Source: JAIPGX01 sp041650475
Lineage (GTDB): Bacteria; Babelota; Babeliae; Babelales; UASB340
Assembly: GCA_041650475.1 (NCBI GenBank)
Contig: JBAZLD010000006.1
Location: 5,323 to 69,322, forward strand
Reading direction: 5' to 3'
DNA: 64,000 bases
In this document: piece by piece, positions 33,313 through 42,590 of the stretch
How the letters are laid out: the number at the start of each line of letters is the position of its first letter
Numbering within the stretch: position 1 is the stretch's first letter
Position numbers and translations under genes: made by a program
Notes under the pieces: generated by a model
What the model was told of the DNA's origin: nothing
Seen by the model: the letters and a program-made list of their open reading frames with translations, nothing else
Databases searched by the model: none

Positions 33313-33879
33313 CTAAGTCCCAATTTTATATTTTATATTTCTTATAGCAGCTAGAGTCATAGTAACTTCAATTTTTTTATTCTCTTGGTTTTTAATTGTT
33401 AAATCTTTTATGTATACCATTTGGTTTTTGTTTAAATTTTCTATGATTTTAATTAAACTTTCTGTTGTTTGATTTTTAAATGTGGCAGTTAATCCTGCCT
33501 CATCAAATTTCTCATTACCTTCCACTGGTTGTTTAAAAGAAGTGGCTGCCCAATTTGTTTCAGGAGTTATATTTTGTTCTTTTGTAAATTTTTCAAAAAA
33601 GGCTATTATGTTAAAATCTATATTTTTATCTAATAGTTGTTTTAATTCATCTGATTTTTTGTTTAATTTTTCATTTGTATTTATTATTTGAATAATATCA
33701 TTAGAAGTTTTTTCTAAAGTTTTTATATCTTTTACTAAATTAGAACTTTTATTATAAATATAATATATAGATGTGCCAGATAAAAATATTATAAAAGCCA
33801 AAAATATTAATAAATATTTTTCAAAACTTTTTTTATTAAGATTTTGTATATAGACGGCAAAATTTGTTAATACTTTCAT
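33313..33879 (-). CDS. PilO/GspM-like inner-membrane assembly protein
   Basis: 188 residues with one transmembrane segment (about 20-42), a coiled-coil stretch (DIKTLEKTSNDIIQIINTNE) and a ferredoxin-like periplasmic domain. This is the PilO/GspM layout, and its position after the PilM/PilN-like gene supports the call. It would link the cytoplasmic GspL/PilM part to the secretin. Sequence similarity in this family is low, so context carries much weight. Confidence 0.7.
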   Translation of the reverse strand: MKVLTNFAVYIQNLNKKSFEKYLLIFLAFIIFLSGTSIYYIYNKSSNLVKDIKTLEKTSNDIIQIINTNEKLNKKSDELKQLLDKNIDFNIIAFFEKFTKEQNITPETNWAATSFKQPVEGNEKFDEAGLTATFKNQTTESLIKIIENLNKNQMVYIKDLTIKNQENKKIEVTMTLAAIRNIKYKIGT

Positions 33880-33885
33880 ATTTTT

Positions 33886-35556
33886 TTAAATTTCTTTTTC
33901 TTTTAATTTTGCAGTAAATTTAATCCCTTTATCTTCTATAGGTATTGGTAAAATATCTTCTAATGAAGTTAAATATTTTGATTCTTTAAATCGTTTTTCA
34001 AGTTCAATAAAAAATGTAGCATGGGATTCTCCTGTTTTTGATCTAAATATCCCGTCAACTATTATTTTTGGAATATTATTTTCTTTACGAATATCTACTT
34101 TTTCTACTGTTACATCAAAGCGCCTTTTGTCCATAATGTTTGTTAATTCTTGAAGTATTTCTAAAACTGGTAATTTTTTTTCGTCAAAAGGGGCCCAGGT
34201 TAATTCTTTTTCCTTTATTAAATCTTTTGACTTTTTCATTAAATTGTTAAGTGTAATATTTTTAGGTAATTGTTCTGAGGTAAAAATATTTTTTAACTTG
34301 TTTGTCTGCTCTAGTTCTATTTTTTTGAAATTTTCTGACAATTTATTGATTTGTGAATATCCAATAAAAAATATTGTTGAAAATAAAATAATTATTAAAA
34401 TAGCAATTGTAATAATTTGTTTTTTAATTAAAGAATATTCTTCAAATTTAAACTCTTTTTTTCTTAAATTAAATTGATCTTGTTCTATACTTGGTAAAGC
34501 TGTTCCTAATGCAACAAGATACATATTTTTATCAGTAGGTATATTTTTTAAATTGTTTTCAAATAATTTAATTGAAAATAATTTTTCAAAATCAAAAACT
34601 TCACAAGATATTTGTAAAATACTATTACATACTTTGTATATATTTTTTATTTTGGAATATTCTCCGGTAAATAATATTTTATTTACACCCTGATAAAAAC
34701 TTAATTTTAAGCTAAAAGAATTTAACGTAAACTGAATATCGTTAAGCAAATTCATAAGGTGATTTTTTAAAGATTTATCAATTTTTTCTTCAGGAAATTC
34801 TTGAAAACCTGAATTTAAAATTCTCGCTTCAATTTCTTTTGGGAATATTGTTAATTCTTCGCTTGCTAAATTTACTATGGATAAAATACCTCTTGGTATA
34901 ATTCGTGTTAATTTTAATTGGCTGTCTAGTAAAATTGATACGCGAGTTGAGTAGGGACCCAGATCTATTAAAGCGCATGTATCTTTGAAGTTTTTATACT
35001 CAGGAATTTGTTGATATAAACCATAAATGGCAAAAAGATCAATTGTTACATTATTAGGATTAACTCCTGCACTTGCATAAAGGTCAAGCGTTGCTTTTAA
35101 ATCGTCTTTGCGTACTGCTGCTACTAATATTTGAGATTTATTTTCTTTTTGATCTTGTTTGGTGATAATAAAATCTGTTACTGCCTGATCTATAGAAAAT
35201 GGTAACATTGATTCTATTTCGTAATCTAAAATTAATTTTATTTTTTCAGGATCTTTAAATGGAACCTCAAGTTCCTTGAATATTACCAAAGAAGATGGAA
35301 TTGCAATTCTAATTTGATCATATTTTTTTACTTGAGCGATAATTTCTTTCAAACTTTCTATTGTAAGATGCGCAATATTATCTGGTTGTGTTGTATCTAT
35401 TTCTTTTAAAATTAAATCTTCTACAGTAGATGTGGAAGTTTGTGCAAAAACTTTGGCGCAAGTTATGATATTTTCTTGTATTGCAAAGCCTAATATTCTT
35501 TGGGCATAAAGCCTTTTGGAACCAATTTTTTCTGGCAAAAAAATTTCTTTTATCAT
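33886..35556 (-). CDS. PilM-PilN/GspL-like assembly platform protein
   Basis: 556 residues. Residues 1 to about 345 are an actin-like PilM domain, with LGFAIQENIITCAKVFA, IRIAIPSSLVIFKELEVPF, DYEIESMLPFSID, ALIDLGPYSTRVSIL and KILFTGEYSKI. A transmembrane helix follows (about 375-397, ITIAILIIILFSTIFFIGY), then a PilN-like coiled coil and periplasmic domain. This fused order equals GspL. GGAG precedes the ATG, which overlaps the secretin 1 stop by 4 bases (ATGA). It anchors the secretion ATPase in such systems, but no ATPase gene is in the window. Confidence 0.85.
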   Translation of the reverse strand: MIKEIFLPEKIGSKRLYAQRILGFAIQENIITCAKVFAQTSTSTVEDLILKEIDTTQPDNIAHLTIESLKEIIAQVKKYDQIRIAIPSSLVIFKELEVPFKDPEKIKLILDYEIESMLPFSIDQAVTDFIITKQDQKENKSQILVAAVRKDDLKATLDLYASAGVNPNNVTIDLFAIYGLYQQIPEYKNFKDTCALIDLGPYSTRVSILLDSQLKLTRIIPRGILSIVNLASEELTIFPKEIEARILNSGFQEFPEEKIDKSLKNHLMNLLNDIQFTLNSFSLKLSFYQGVNKILFTGEYSKIKNIYKVCNSILQISCEVFDFEKLFSIKLFENNLKNIPTDKNMYLVALGTALPSIEQDQFNLRKKEFKFEEYSLIKKQIITIAILIIILFSTIFFIGYSQINKLSENFKKIELEQTNKLKNIFTSEQLPKNITLNNLMKKSKDLIKEKELTWAPFDEKKLPVLEILQELTNIMDKRRFDVTVEKVDIRKENNIPKIIVDGIFRSKTGESHATFFIELEKRFKESKYLTSLEDILPIPIEDKGIKFTAKLKEKEI

Positions 35557-38279
35557 GCCAGACTCCTAGATTTTAATTTTTTAGTTAAATTTTTGTTTTC
35601 TTTTGGTTCTTCTAAAATTTTTTTAAAATTGTCTCTTTCAAGTATTATTGTTTTATCATTTTTTGTATTTTCTGTTTTTATGATTGGATTTTTTGCAATT
35701 AAATCTTTTAATTGTTTTCTTTTGGCTTCTAAAGATATATCTGATGTTTTTTCTTTTAGTATAGCCCCTTTTTTTGATTTTTCAGCTAACTCTGTTTTTT
35801 CTTTTTTTTGTCTTTCTATTTTTTTCCAATATTTCTCTTCTTTTTCTGGCAATGCTCTAAAATAAGGATCGTTCTTTATATCAACAACGGTAGGCTGATA
35901 TTTTGCGCAAGCATAGTCTCCAATTTTGTGAGAATAATCATCCTTTTTAGGTTTAAAGAACCAGTTATTAATAGGATCATTAGTCTTTTCATATTGTACA
36001 GCTTCTTTAACACTTTTAGTCGCATCTTCCAATTTCATTTTAGTATATAAATTAGTTCCTGGAGTTGAACGAGGCTTAATAATTGTTGGTGACATAAAAA
36101 TAAGAAGATAATTTTTTGTAATTTGTTTGGTTTTATTTTTGAAAAACCATCCAAGAATTGGTATATCGCCTAAAACTGGAGTTTTACTTACAGCCTCTTC
36201 TGTTCTTGTTTGTACAAAACCTCCTAATGCAAGAACTTGTCCATTTGCTAAAGAAACATCCGTTTTTAATTTTCTTGTATCTTTATTTCCTTTTTCTGGA
36301 TCTGTAAATTCAGTAAAATCTAACTCTATATTTAACCTTATTATTCCGTCTAAATTTATTTGAGGAGTAACCTTTAGTGTTGTAGGTGCGCTTTCTGCCT
36401 TTTGACCAGTAAAACCTGATTGTGTTTTTTCAGTTGTTATATAAACAGTTTGTCCTACGGTAATTGTTGCTTGAGCGTTGTTTGCAACTGTAAAAAAAGG
36501 TTGGGATAATATACTAGTATTAGTTTGTTGTTGTAATATTTCAAGTATACCCCATAAATTTGCAGTAGATCCTAAAGTTAAAATTGTTGTTCCGATGCCT
36601 CCAACAAGGCCTGCAGCTAAATTTGCTAGTTCGATTGATGTGCCTGGATCAGTTCCTGTTTGGGGTGGGTTAAAAATTGTTGAGCCGTTAGGCATTGGTG
36701 ATTGAAAATTAACTCCTTTACCTATTTGATCAGCATGCTTGTTTCTTATTCCTCCTCCTAAAAATTTGGTGTCATTAAAATTTACAGAAACAATTAAAGC
36801 CTCTACTGCAACTTGAGGTTGTGGTTTATCAAGATCTTTAATTGTTTTTTTAAGCATCTTCCAATCTTGTTTTTCTGTGCAAGAAACAAGAAGTCTATTG
36901 CCTTCTGTATCTACTTCAAATGTCATTGGTTTAAAATATTTTACTCCGCCTCTTATTCCTCCCTGCTTAGCAGCTTCTGCTTGGCTGTTGACTGTTTCTG
37001 TCAAAATTGTTTTTATTGAAGCAGCATTTATGTTTTGAAGTTCATAAATATGTAATGGAGTTTCTGTTCCTTTTAATTCTGTATCAATATTTTCTGTAAT
37101 AAATTTTTCTATTTTTTCGATTGATTTTTGATTACCTAATAAAATTAAAGAATTTGTTCTTGGTTCATCAATAATTTTTGTGCCTGGTGAAAAATAGGTA
37201 AGTGTACTTTCTGCTTGTCGTCCTAGAAGTCTAGCTAATGGATTTTGGGGAACTTGATCTTTATATATTAAACTCTCAAGTAATCTTTTTACATCTAGAG
37301 CATTTGTTCTTTTTAATCTCATAACTACTACAGTTTCTTGTAGTCCTGTTTGATCTAACTCTTGAACAACTCTCATTGCAGATTTTATGTTATAAGATCT
37401 ATCTGTGATAACTAGTCCATTTATATCATTATATGGCTGAATTTTTCCATTTGCAGATAACATGCTTTGTAAAAGATTTTGAATAGCGGCTGTAGTTATA
37501 TTTTGAAAAAATACAACGTAACGTATAACTTCATCACTATCTGGTAAAGTTTCATAAGCAACATTAATGTAAGCTGGTATCGGCTGCTTTTCGGCTAAAT
37601 TATTTGGCACTACAACTTGAACATTTCCTCGAGGTGTTATGCTAAATCCGCCCATTTCTAAAACTGTTAAAAAAATGTTCCAAGCTCCGTCAATACTTAA
37701 AGGCTTTCTGACGGTTAAAGAAACTTTTTTATTTGCCAAAGCTGCATCAGGAATAAGATTTATTTTTTTTATTTCTGCAATATAGTTTACTAAATTTGAT
37801 AATTCTGCATTTTCAAAATTTAAATAGATATCTTTTTTCTCTGCCTGTTTATCCTGTTTATCTGAATCTTTAGTACTTGGTTTTTTTTCAAATTTTTCTT
37901 TTGATTCTGATTTTGCAGATTCTTTTGTTTTTTCTGCGAGCTTTTTTTCTTGATCGACAGAAATTTCGGCGTCTTCTAGACTTAAGCCCATTACAATATT
38001 TTGATCTTTATCTTCAATTTTTGCTATAAATTTTTCTGGAGCAAGGGTTGTTGTAGGTTGCTCTGTTGCAGGGCTTGTCACGCCCGAGATAGGTATAGTT
38101 TGGGCTGGAATACTTGCAGTAGTAATTTGAGTGGGGGTAGGCATTGCTGTAGGTGCAGTTGCTTGTTTTAGTGTTTGTGAGGGTGTTGTTGGCATGGGCA
38201 TGCCCATATTAAAACTTGGTGTAGTGATTAGAATAAAAAAACAAAAAATAAAAATTATTTTTTTAAAAAGTTTTTTCAT
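35553..38279 (-). CDS. Secretin (GspD/PilQ family), copy 1
   Basis: 908 residues with a signal peptide (KKIIFIFCFFILITTPSF), then Pro/Thr-rich and Lys-rich linkers to about 140. N0-type domain IYLNFENAELSNLVNYIAEI follows, with KKVSLTVRKPLSIDGAWNIF, several N1-N3 repeats and the barrel: QVLALGGFVQTRTEEAVSKT, PVLGDIPILGWFFKNK and LIFMSPTIIKPRS. A C-terminal tail of about 110 residues is Lys/Glu-rich and likely disordered or periplasmic. It lies seven bases after the GspC-like gene and overlaps the next gene by 4 bases. Confidence 0.94.
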   Translation of the reverse strand: MKKLFKKIIFIFCFFILITTPSFNMGMPMPTTPSQTLKQATAPTAMPTPTQITTASIPAQTIPISGVTSPATEQPTTTLAPEKFIAKIEDKDQNIVMGLSLEDAEISVDQEKKLAEKTKESAKSESKEKFEKKPSTKDSDKQDKQAEKKDIYLNFENAELSNLVNYIAEIKKINLIPDAALANKKVSLTVRKPLSIDGAWNIFLTVLEMGGFSITPRGNVQVVVPNNLAEKQPIPAYINVAYETLPDSDEVIRYVVFFQNITTAAIQNLLQSMLSANGKIQPYNDINGLVITDRSYNIKSAMRVVQELDQTGLQETVVVMRLKRTNALDVKRLLESLIYKDQVPQNPLARLLGRQAESTLTYFSPGTKIIDEPRTNSLILLGNQKSIEKIEKFITENIDTELKGTETPLHIYELQNINAASIKTILTETVNSQAEAAKQGGIRGGVKYFKPMTFEVDTEGNRLLVSCTEKQDWKMLKKTIKDLDKPQPQVAVEALIVSVNFNDTKFLGGGIRNKHADQIGKGVNFQSPMPNGSTIFNPPQTGTDPGTSIELANLAAGLVGGIGTTILTLGSTANLWGILEILQQQTNTSILSQPFFTVANNAQATITVGQTVYITTEKTQSGFTGQKAESAPTTLKVTPQINLDGIIRLNIELDFTEFTDPEKGNKDTRKLKTDVSLANGQVLALGGFVQTRTEEAVSKTPVLGDIPILGWFFKNKTKQITKNYLLIFMSPTIIKPRSTPGTNLYTKMKLEDATKSVKEAVQYEKTNDPINNWFFKPKKDDYSHKIGDYACAKYQPTVVDIKNDPYFRALPEKEEKYWKKIERQKKEKTELAEKSKKGAILKEKTSDISLEAKRKQLKDLIAKNPIIKTENTKNDKTIILERDNFKKILEEPKENKNLTKKLKSRSLA

Positions 38280-38285
38280 GATTCT

Positions 38286-39416
38286 TTATCTAACCCTTCT
38301 ATCTCTGGTTCTAAATCTTAAATTTTCCAAAAATCTATTTCTTACATCAGAAACTACCTGTTTTTGCATTGGATCTCTATGATATTGCTTAAATTCTTCT
38401 ATTATTTTTTCTCTTTTTTGTTCTGGACTTAGCTTAAATGTACCAGGTAACTGCTGATCTTTTGCTGCTTGCAAAAATAAATCTGCCCCAGGTGTTCTTA
38501 ATTTTGCCATTTTGTATTTAATTGTTAAATCTTGATTATCTCTTTTTAATTTTAATGTTACAAATTCATTTTTTCTAATCTTGATAATTTCATCATAAAT
38601 TTTTACTCGATCCTTTAATTTTGTTGTATTCATGTTATTAATTGATATTATTATATCGTTTAATTTTAATCCAAGTTGTGTTTCTATTTCATTTGGTTTT
38701 ATTTCTGTAATTTTTAAACCAAGATTTTGTCCATTTTGATAAGCTGAAATAATTCCCAAATTTTCCATAAAGTTTGCCAAAGATTTAACATGTTTTACAA
38801 ATTCTTTGTGATCTATTTCATAATTAGTATCATCTATTTTTTTGATAATATATTTCCATTGATCTTCAGGTTTTTGTTCTTGTTTTGGACTTAATGATAA
38901 ATCGTCTTTTCTTAACAAGAAAATTTCTTCTTGTCCATTTGTTCTTAAAATTATTACTTTATTTCTTGATATCTTTAGTATTTGACCATCTTTTATTTTA
39001 TCACCGGGATGGTAAATTCTTTCTTTATTTGTTTCATCTGCAAACATAGCTACGCTATTTTCTTCTAGGGATGAATAGATAATACCTTTGAGTGTTACAG
39101 TTAATGGTGCAATAATTTCTTGTTTTGGTAATTCAGGTTCACGAGTTATTACAGGTGTTGGTTCTGGAGGAATAGGTGTTACAAGACTTTGTTGAGTTGG
39201 TTGCGTAGTTGTAGGGGCATAAGTTCCAAAAATATCATTTTTGTATATACGTTCAGGATTAATAGGTGGAAATTTTTTTTTTTCGACAACTTGTTCAATA
39301 GGTTTTTCTATAACTTTGATTTTTGGAGGCTGCTGCTCCAAATAATAATTTGTTAACACTGTTAACAATAAAATTAATAATAAACTGCTATTTAAAATCC
39401 ACAAATTTTGCTTCAT
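38286..39416 (-). CDS. GspC-like type II secretion protein with PDZ domain
   Basis: 376 residues. A transmembrane segment (6-24) is followed by a Pro/Thr-rich linker, an HR-like domain (LKGIIYSSLEENSVAMFAD, RIYHPGDKIKDGQILKI, KVIILRTNGQEEIFLL) and a PDZ domain (about 225-310: GLKITEIKPNEIETQLGLK, LNDIIISINNMNT). This is the GspC order; GspC docks on the secretin. The basic tail (about 320-376) is extra. It is the first gene of the secretion block and has the promoter at 39444. Confidence 0.85.
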   Translation of the reverse strand: MKQNLWILNSSLLLILLLTVLTNYYLEQQPPKIKVIEKPIEQVVEKKKFPPINPERIYKNDIFGTYAPTTTQPTQQSLVTPIPPEPTPVITREPELPKQEIIAPLTVTLKGIIYSSLEENSVAMFADETNKERIYHPGDKIKDGQILKISRNKVIILRTNGQEEIFLLRKDDLSLSPKQEQKPEDQWKYIIKKIDDTNYEIDHKEFVKHVKSLANFMENLGIISAYQNGQNLGLKITEIKPNEIETQLGLKLNDIIISINNMNTTKLKDRVKIYDEIIKIRKNEFVTLKLKRDNQDLTIKYKMAKLRTPGADLFLQAAKDQQLPGTFKLSPEQKREKIIEEFKQYHRDPMQKQVVSDVRNRFLENLRFRTRDRRVR

Positions 39417-39443
39417 ACCTTAAATACCTTATTACAAACTATG

Positions 39444-39473
39444 AAGATAGGTTGTTGAAGGTTAAATTGTCAA
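39444..39473 (-). promoter_or_regulatory. Promoter of the secretion operon
   Basis: Minus strand: perfect TTGACA (39473-39468), 18-base spacer, TATCTT (39449-39444). It lies 28 bases upstream of the GspC-like ATG, giving a short leader with AAGG near the start. It sits in the 85-base gap after moxR. Confidence 0.55.
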
Positions 39474-39501
39474 GAAACTATTTTTTATAAAGGTTTATTT
39501 T

Positions 39502-40488
39502 TTATGGAGAAGGAATAGTTTGTAAAATTTTTTGTATAACTTGATCAGTAGTAATTTTTTCAGCTTCTGCCTGATAAGTTAATAAAATCCTGTGCCTTAA
39601 AACATCAGGAGCAACAGCCTTAATGTCATCTGGTATTACAAAATGTCTTTTTTTTAAAAAAGCATAAGCTCTTGATGCATAATCTAAAGTTAACGTTGCT
39701 CGAGGTGAGGCTCCGTATTCAATAAAACCTTCAATATCTTCTAATTTATAATCTTGAGCTTGTCTTGTTGCAAAAACTATATTTAATATATATTCAATTA
39801 TTTTTTCATCTATATAAATTTGTTTAACTAGTTCTTGAGCATCTGAAATTTCTTGTTCAGTTATTACTTTATTAATTGGAGTAGGATTAAATACTTTGTT
39901 AATAATTTCTTTTTCTTGAATATAAGATGGGTATGTTACTAATAATTTAAACATAAATCTATCAATTTGTGCTTCAGGTAAACGATAGGTTCCCTCTTGT
40001 TCTATTGGATTTTGTGTTGCTAAAACCAAAAATGGTTTTTCTATTTTATAATTTTTTTCTCCAATTGTTACTTGGTGTTCTTGCATTGCCTCAAGTAGGG
40101 CAGACTGAACTTTTGCAGGTGCCCTGTTTATTTCATCTGCTAATATTAAATTTGCAAAAATTGGACCCTTTTTAGTTTGAAAATCTTGTGTTTTTGGATT
40201 GTAAATAAGAGTTCCAATTAAATCTGCAGGTAAAAGATCAGGCGTAAATTGTATTCTTTGAAATTTTAAACCGATTGCATCAGATATTGTTTTAACTAAA
40301 GTTGTTTTTGCAAGTCCAGGTACACCCTCTAAAAGTATATGGCCATTACACAATAAACCAATAAATGCCCTGTCTATAATATGATCTTGTCCTACAACTC
40401 CTTTTTTTATTTCATTTTTTAAAATTTGCCAATCATTACTTTTTTCTTTAATTTTTTCTACGGTTTCTTGTGAGGGTAAATTTTGCAT
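39502..40488 (-). CDS. MoxR-family AAA+ ATPase
   Basis: 328 residues. P-loop EGVPGLAKTTLVK, Walker B NLILADEINRAPAKVQSALLEAMQE, sensor VLATQNPIEQEGTYRLPEAQ then DRFMFKL, and the C-terminal lid with GASPRATLTL. This is the MoxR signature; these act as chaperones for maturing enzymes or envelope complexes, often beside DUF58/VWA genes, which are not seen here. GAGG precedes the ATG. It lies 18 bases after the NtrC-like gene. Confidence 0.93.
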   Translation of the reverse strand: MQNLPSQETVEKIKEKSNDWQILKNEIKKGVVGQDHIIDRAFIGLLCNGHILLEGVPGLAKTTLVKTISDAIGLKFQRIQFTPDLLPADLIGTLIYNPKTQDFQTKKGPIFANLILADEINRAPAKVQSALLEAMQEHQVTIGEKNYKIEKPFLVLATQNPIEQEGTYRLPEAQIDRFMFKLLVTYPSYIQEKEIINKVFNPTPINKVITEQEISDAQELVKQIYIDEKIIEYILNIVFATRQAQDYKLEDIEGFIEYGASPRATLTLDYASRAYAFLKKRHFVIPDDIKAVAPDVLRHRILLTYQAEAEKITTDQVIQKILQTIPSP

Positions 40489-40506
40489 ATTTTTGACCTC
40501 TTTTAT

Positions 40507-41802
40507 TTAATTTTTAAGATTTAAATTTAATTTTAATATTTTATCACGTAATTGCAGAGGAGTTAAATCTAGCCTGTCTGATACTTGTTTTATATCAAAT
40601 TGGTTGTTTTTTAATAAGTGAATTAAGAATTTTTTTTCAAATTCTTGGCAAGCTTCTTTTAATGAATTGAATTTTGTGAAAAATTGTTCTTCTATTATTT
40701 GATAATTTTTTTCACTTAAATAATTAGTTAAAACTTCTGGAGTTATAACTTTATCTATTTGTATATTATCAACTACTATTTTTTCTATTAAATTTTTTAA
40801 TTCGCAAACATTTGATTGCCAATTGTGATTTCTTAAAATTCTAATACTTTTTATGTTAAATATTACTGATTTTTCATATTTTTTATTTATTTTATTTAAG
40901 TAATAATCAATTAATAAAGGTATATCATAACGTCGCTTATTAAGTGGTGGAATTTCAAGCGGGGTTGAATTTAATATATGAAATAAAGAACTATTAAATT
41001 TTTTATTTTTCACTAAATTAAAAAGTGGTGAGCAACAAGATGTTATTACTCTTATATTTTTATTTTCAGAATTTTGTATACAAAATAAAAGTTTATTTTG
41101 ACTATTTTGACTAAGTTGATCTATGTTTTTTATAAAAAAAGTGCCACAATTGTTTTTAAATAAAAAATTTATTTTTTTAAAAAAATCTTTTTCTGTTAAA
41201 GTTGCACAATCAATAAGAAGAAAATCATAACTATTTAGATTGCTTTTTTTATGTACGTAATTTGCAAATAAAGTTTTTCCTGTTCCATGTTGTCCGTATA
41301 TTAAAAGTGGCAATTTTAATTTTGCTACACAATTAAGTTGTTGAATTAATTCTAAGAAAAGATTGCTTTGGCCTATAATTCCAAAATTTTCCAAAAAATC
41401 TTCTTCTTGAGCATTTTTAATTTTTAATTTTTTTTGATCTTCTTTTAAAAAATTTATTTTAGATAAAATATCATCAAGATTTAAAGGTTTTTCTATAAAA
41501 TCAAAAGCGCCGTCTTTCACTGATTGTATTGCTATGGGTATATTTCCAAATCCAGAAATTATAATTACTTTTTGTTGAGGATATTCTTTTTTTATTTTTT
41601 TTAAAAGCTCTAATCCATTACAATTTGGCATGAAAATATCAAGCAAAATTAAATCTGGTATTAATTTACCAATTTTTTCAAGAGCATTATTGCCATCTAA
41701 CAAAGTTTCTACTTGATAACCTTCATCTTGCAAAGAATCTTTTAATGTTTTAAGAATAGTATCTTCGTCATCAATAATTAGCAAAAGTGGAAAATTGTTC
41801 AT
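40507..41802 (-). CDS. NtrC-type response regulator with degenerate AAA+ domain
   Basis: 431 residues from the ATG at 41802 (GAGG ribosome site; a TTG at 41814 is less likely). The receiver domain 1-120 has the acidic pair DDED and phospho-acceptor Asp 55 in LILLDIFMPN. The AAA+ domain has a P-loop GQHGTGKT (170-177) and the late LNKRRYDIPLLIDYYL and NWQSNVCELKNLIE motifs. The GAFTGA loop that contacts sigma-54 is missing and Walker B reads GTFFIKNID instead of GTLFLDEI. A Fis-type helix-turn-helix closes it (KQVSDRLDLTPLQLRDKIL). It likely binds DNA but probably cannot remodel sigma-54 polymerase. No kinase gene is adjacent. Confidence 0.88.
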   Translation of the reverse strand: MNNFPLLLIIDDEDTILKTLKDSLQDEGYQVETLLDGNNALEKIGKLIPDLILLDIFMPNCNGLELLKKIKKEYPQQKVIIISGFGNIPIAIQSVKDGAFDFIEKPLNLDDILSKINFLKEDQKKLKIKNAQEEDFLENFGIIGQSNLFLELIQQLNCVAKLKLPLLIYGQHGTGKTLFANYVHKKSNLNSYDFLLIDCATLTEKDFFKKINFLFKNNCGTFFIKNIDQLSQNSQNKLLFCIQNSENKNIRVITSCCSPLFNLVKNKKFNSSLFHILNSTPLEIPPLNKRRYDIPLLIDYYLNKINKKYEKSVIFNIKSIRILRNHNWQSNVCELKNLIEKIVVDNIQIDKVITPEVLTNYLSEKNYQIIEEQFFTKFNSLKEACQEFEKKFLIHLLKNNQFDIKQVSDRLDLTPLQLRDKILKLNLNLKN

Positions 41803-41831
41803 AAGAAACCTCAAAGAATAGATAAATTGAA

Positions 41832-42575
41832 TTATTTAGTTTTAATTGGACCTTCTTCTAGTCCCCTTATAAATTGATAAATATAAGGATCTTTACATTC
41901 CCATATTTTATCAGCTGGTCCGACATATGCAATTTTACCTTCATTTAGCATAGCTACTCTTTTTACATATTTAAATATCTCAATATCATGAGAAATGACA
42001 ATTGTTGTTGCATTTAATTTTTCTTGCGTTTTTTTAATTAATTCGTGAATAATTTTTACAGTTATAGGATCAAGGCCGGTGGTAGGTTCATCATAAATAA
42101 GTATTTCGGGGCTTAACATTAAAGTTCTAGCAAGACCAACTCTTTTTTTCATTCCACCAGAAAGTTCAGCTGGATATTTGTATAAAACATCTTCACCAAG
42201 TCCAACACTTTTTAATTTTTCTATTACTAGTGGTAATATGGTTTCTTCTGATTCATTTTTTTCTAATAATGTGATTCCAACATTTTCAAAGACATTTAAA
42301 GAATCTAATAATGCCGCAAATTGAAAAACATAACCGCATTTTTTGTATATTTTTTCTGCTTGTATAGGTGTTAATTTTGTCACGTCTATACCGTCTATTA
42401 AAACTTGTCCATCATCAGGTTTTATTAAACCAATAATTTCTTTTAAAAAAACGGATTTACCTTCACCAGACCTTCCAATTATAGCCAAAAAATCATGATC
42501 TGGGATAGTTAAGTTTAATCCTCGTATGATTGCTTTTTCGCCGAAAGATTTTTTTAAATTTTTTATTTCTATCAT
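41832..42575 (-). CDS. ABC transporter ATPase, MlaF-like
   Basis: 247 residues. Walker A AIIGRSGEGKSVFLKE, Q-loop YVFQFAALLDSLNVFENVG, signature LSGGMKKRVGLARTLML, Walker B EILIYDEPTTGLDP, and H-loop IVISHD. The S-E-G-K-S P-loop and the F-A-A-L-F/L-D-S-L Q-loop are typical of Mla/Ttg2A-type ATPases for phospholipid transport between membranes. The permease gene lies 15 bases upstream. No MlaD, MlaC or MlaA is seen nearby. Confidence 0.92.
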   Translation of the reverse strand: MIEIKNLKKSFGEKAIIRGLNLTIPDHDFLAIIGRSGEGKSVFLKEIIGLIKPDDGQVLIDGIDVTKLTPIQAEKIYKKCGYVFQFAALLDSLNVFENVGITLLEKNESEETILPLVIEKLKSVGLGEDVLYKYPAELSGGMKKRVGLARTLMLSPEILIYDEPTTGLDPITVKIIHELIKKTQEKLNATTIVISHDIEIFKYVKRVAMLNEGKIAYVGPADKIWECKDPYIYQFIRGLEEGPIKTK

Positions 42576-42590
42576 TTTAAAAATAATAAA

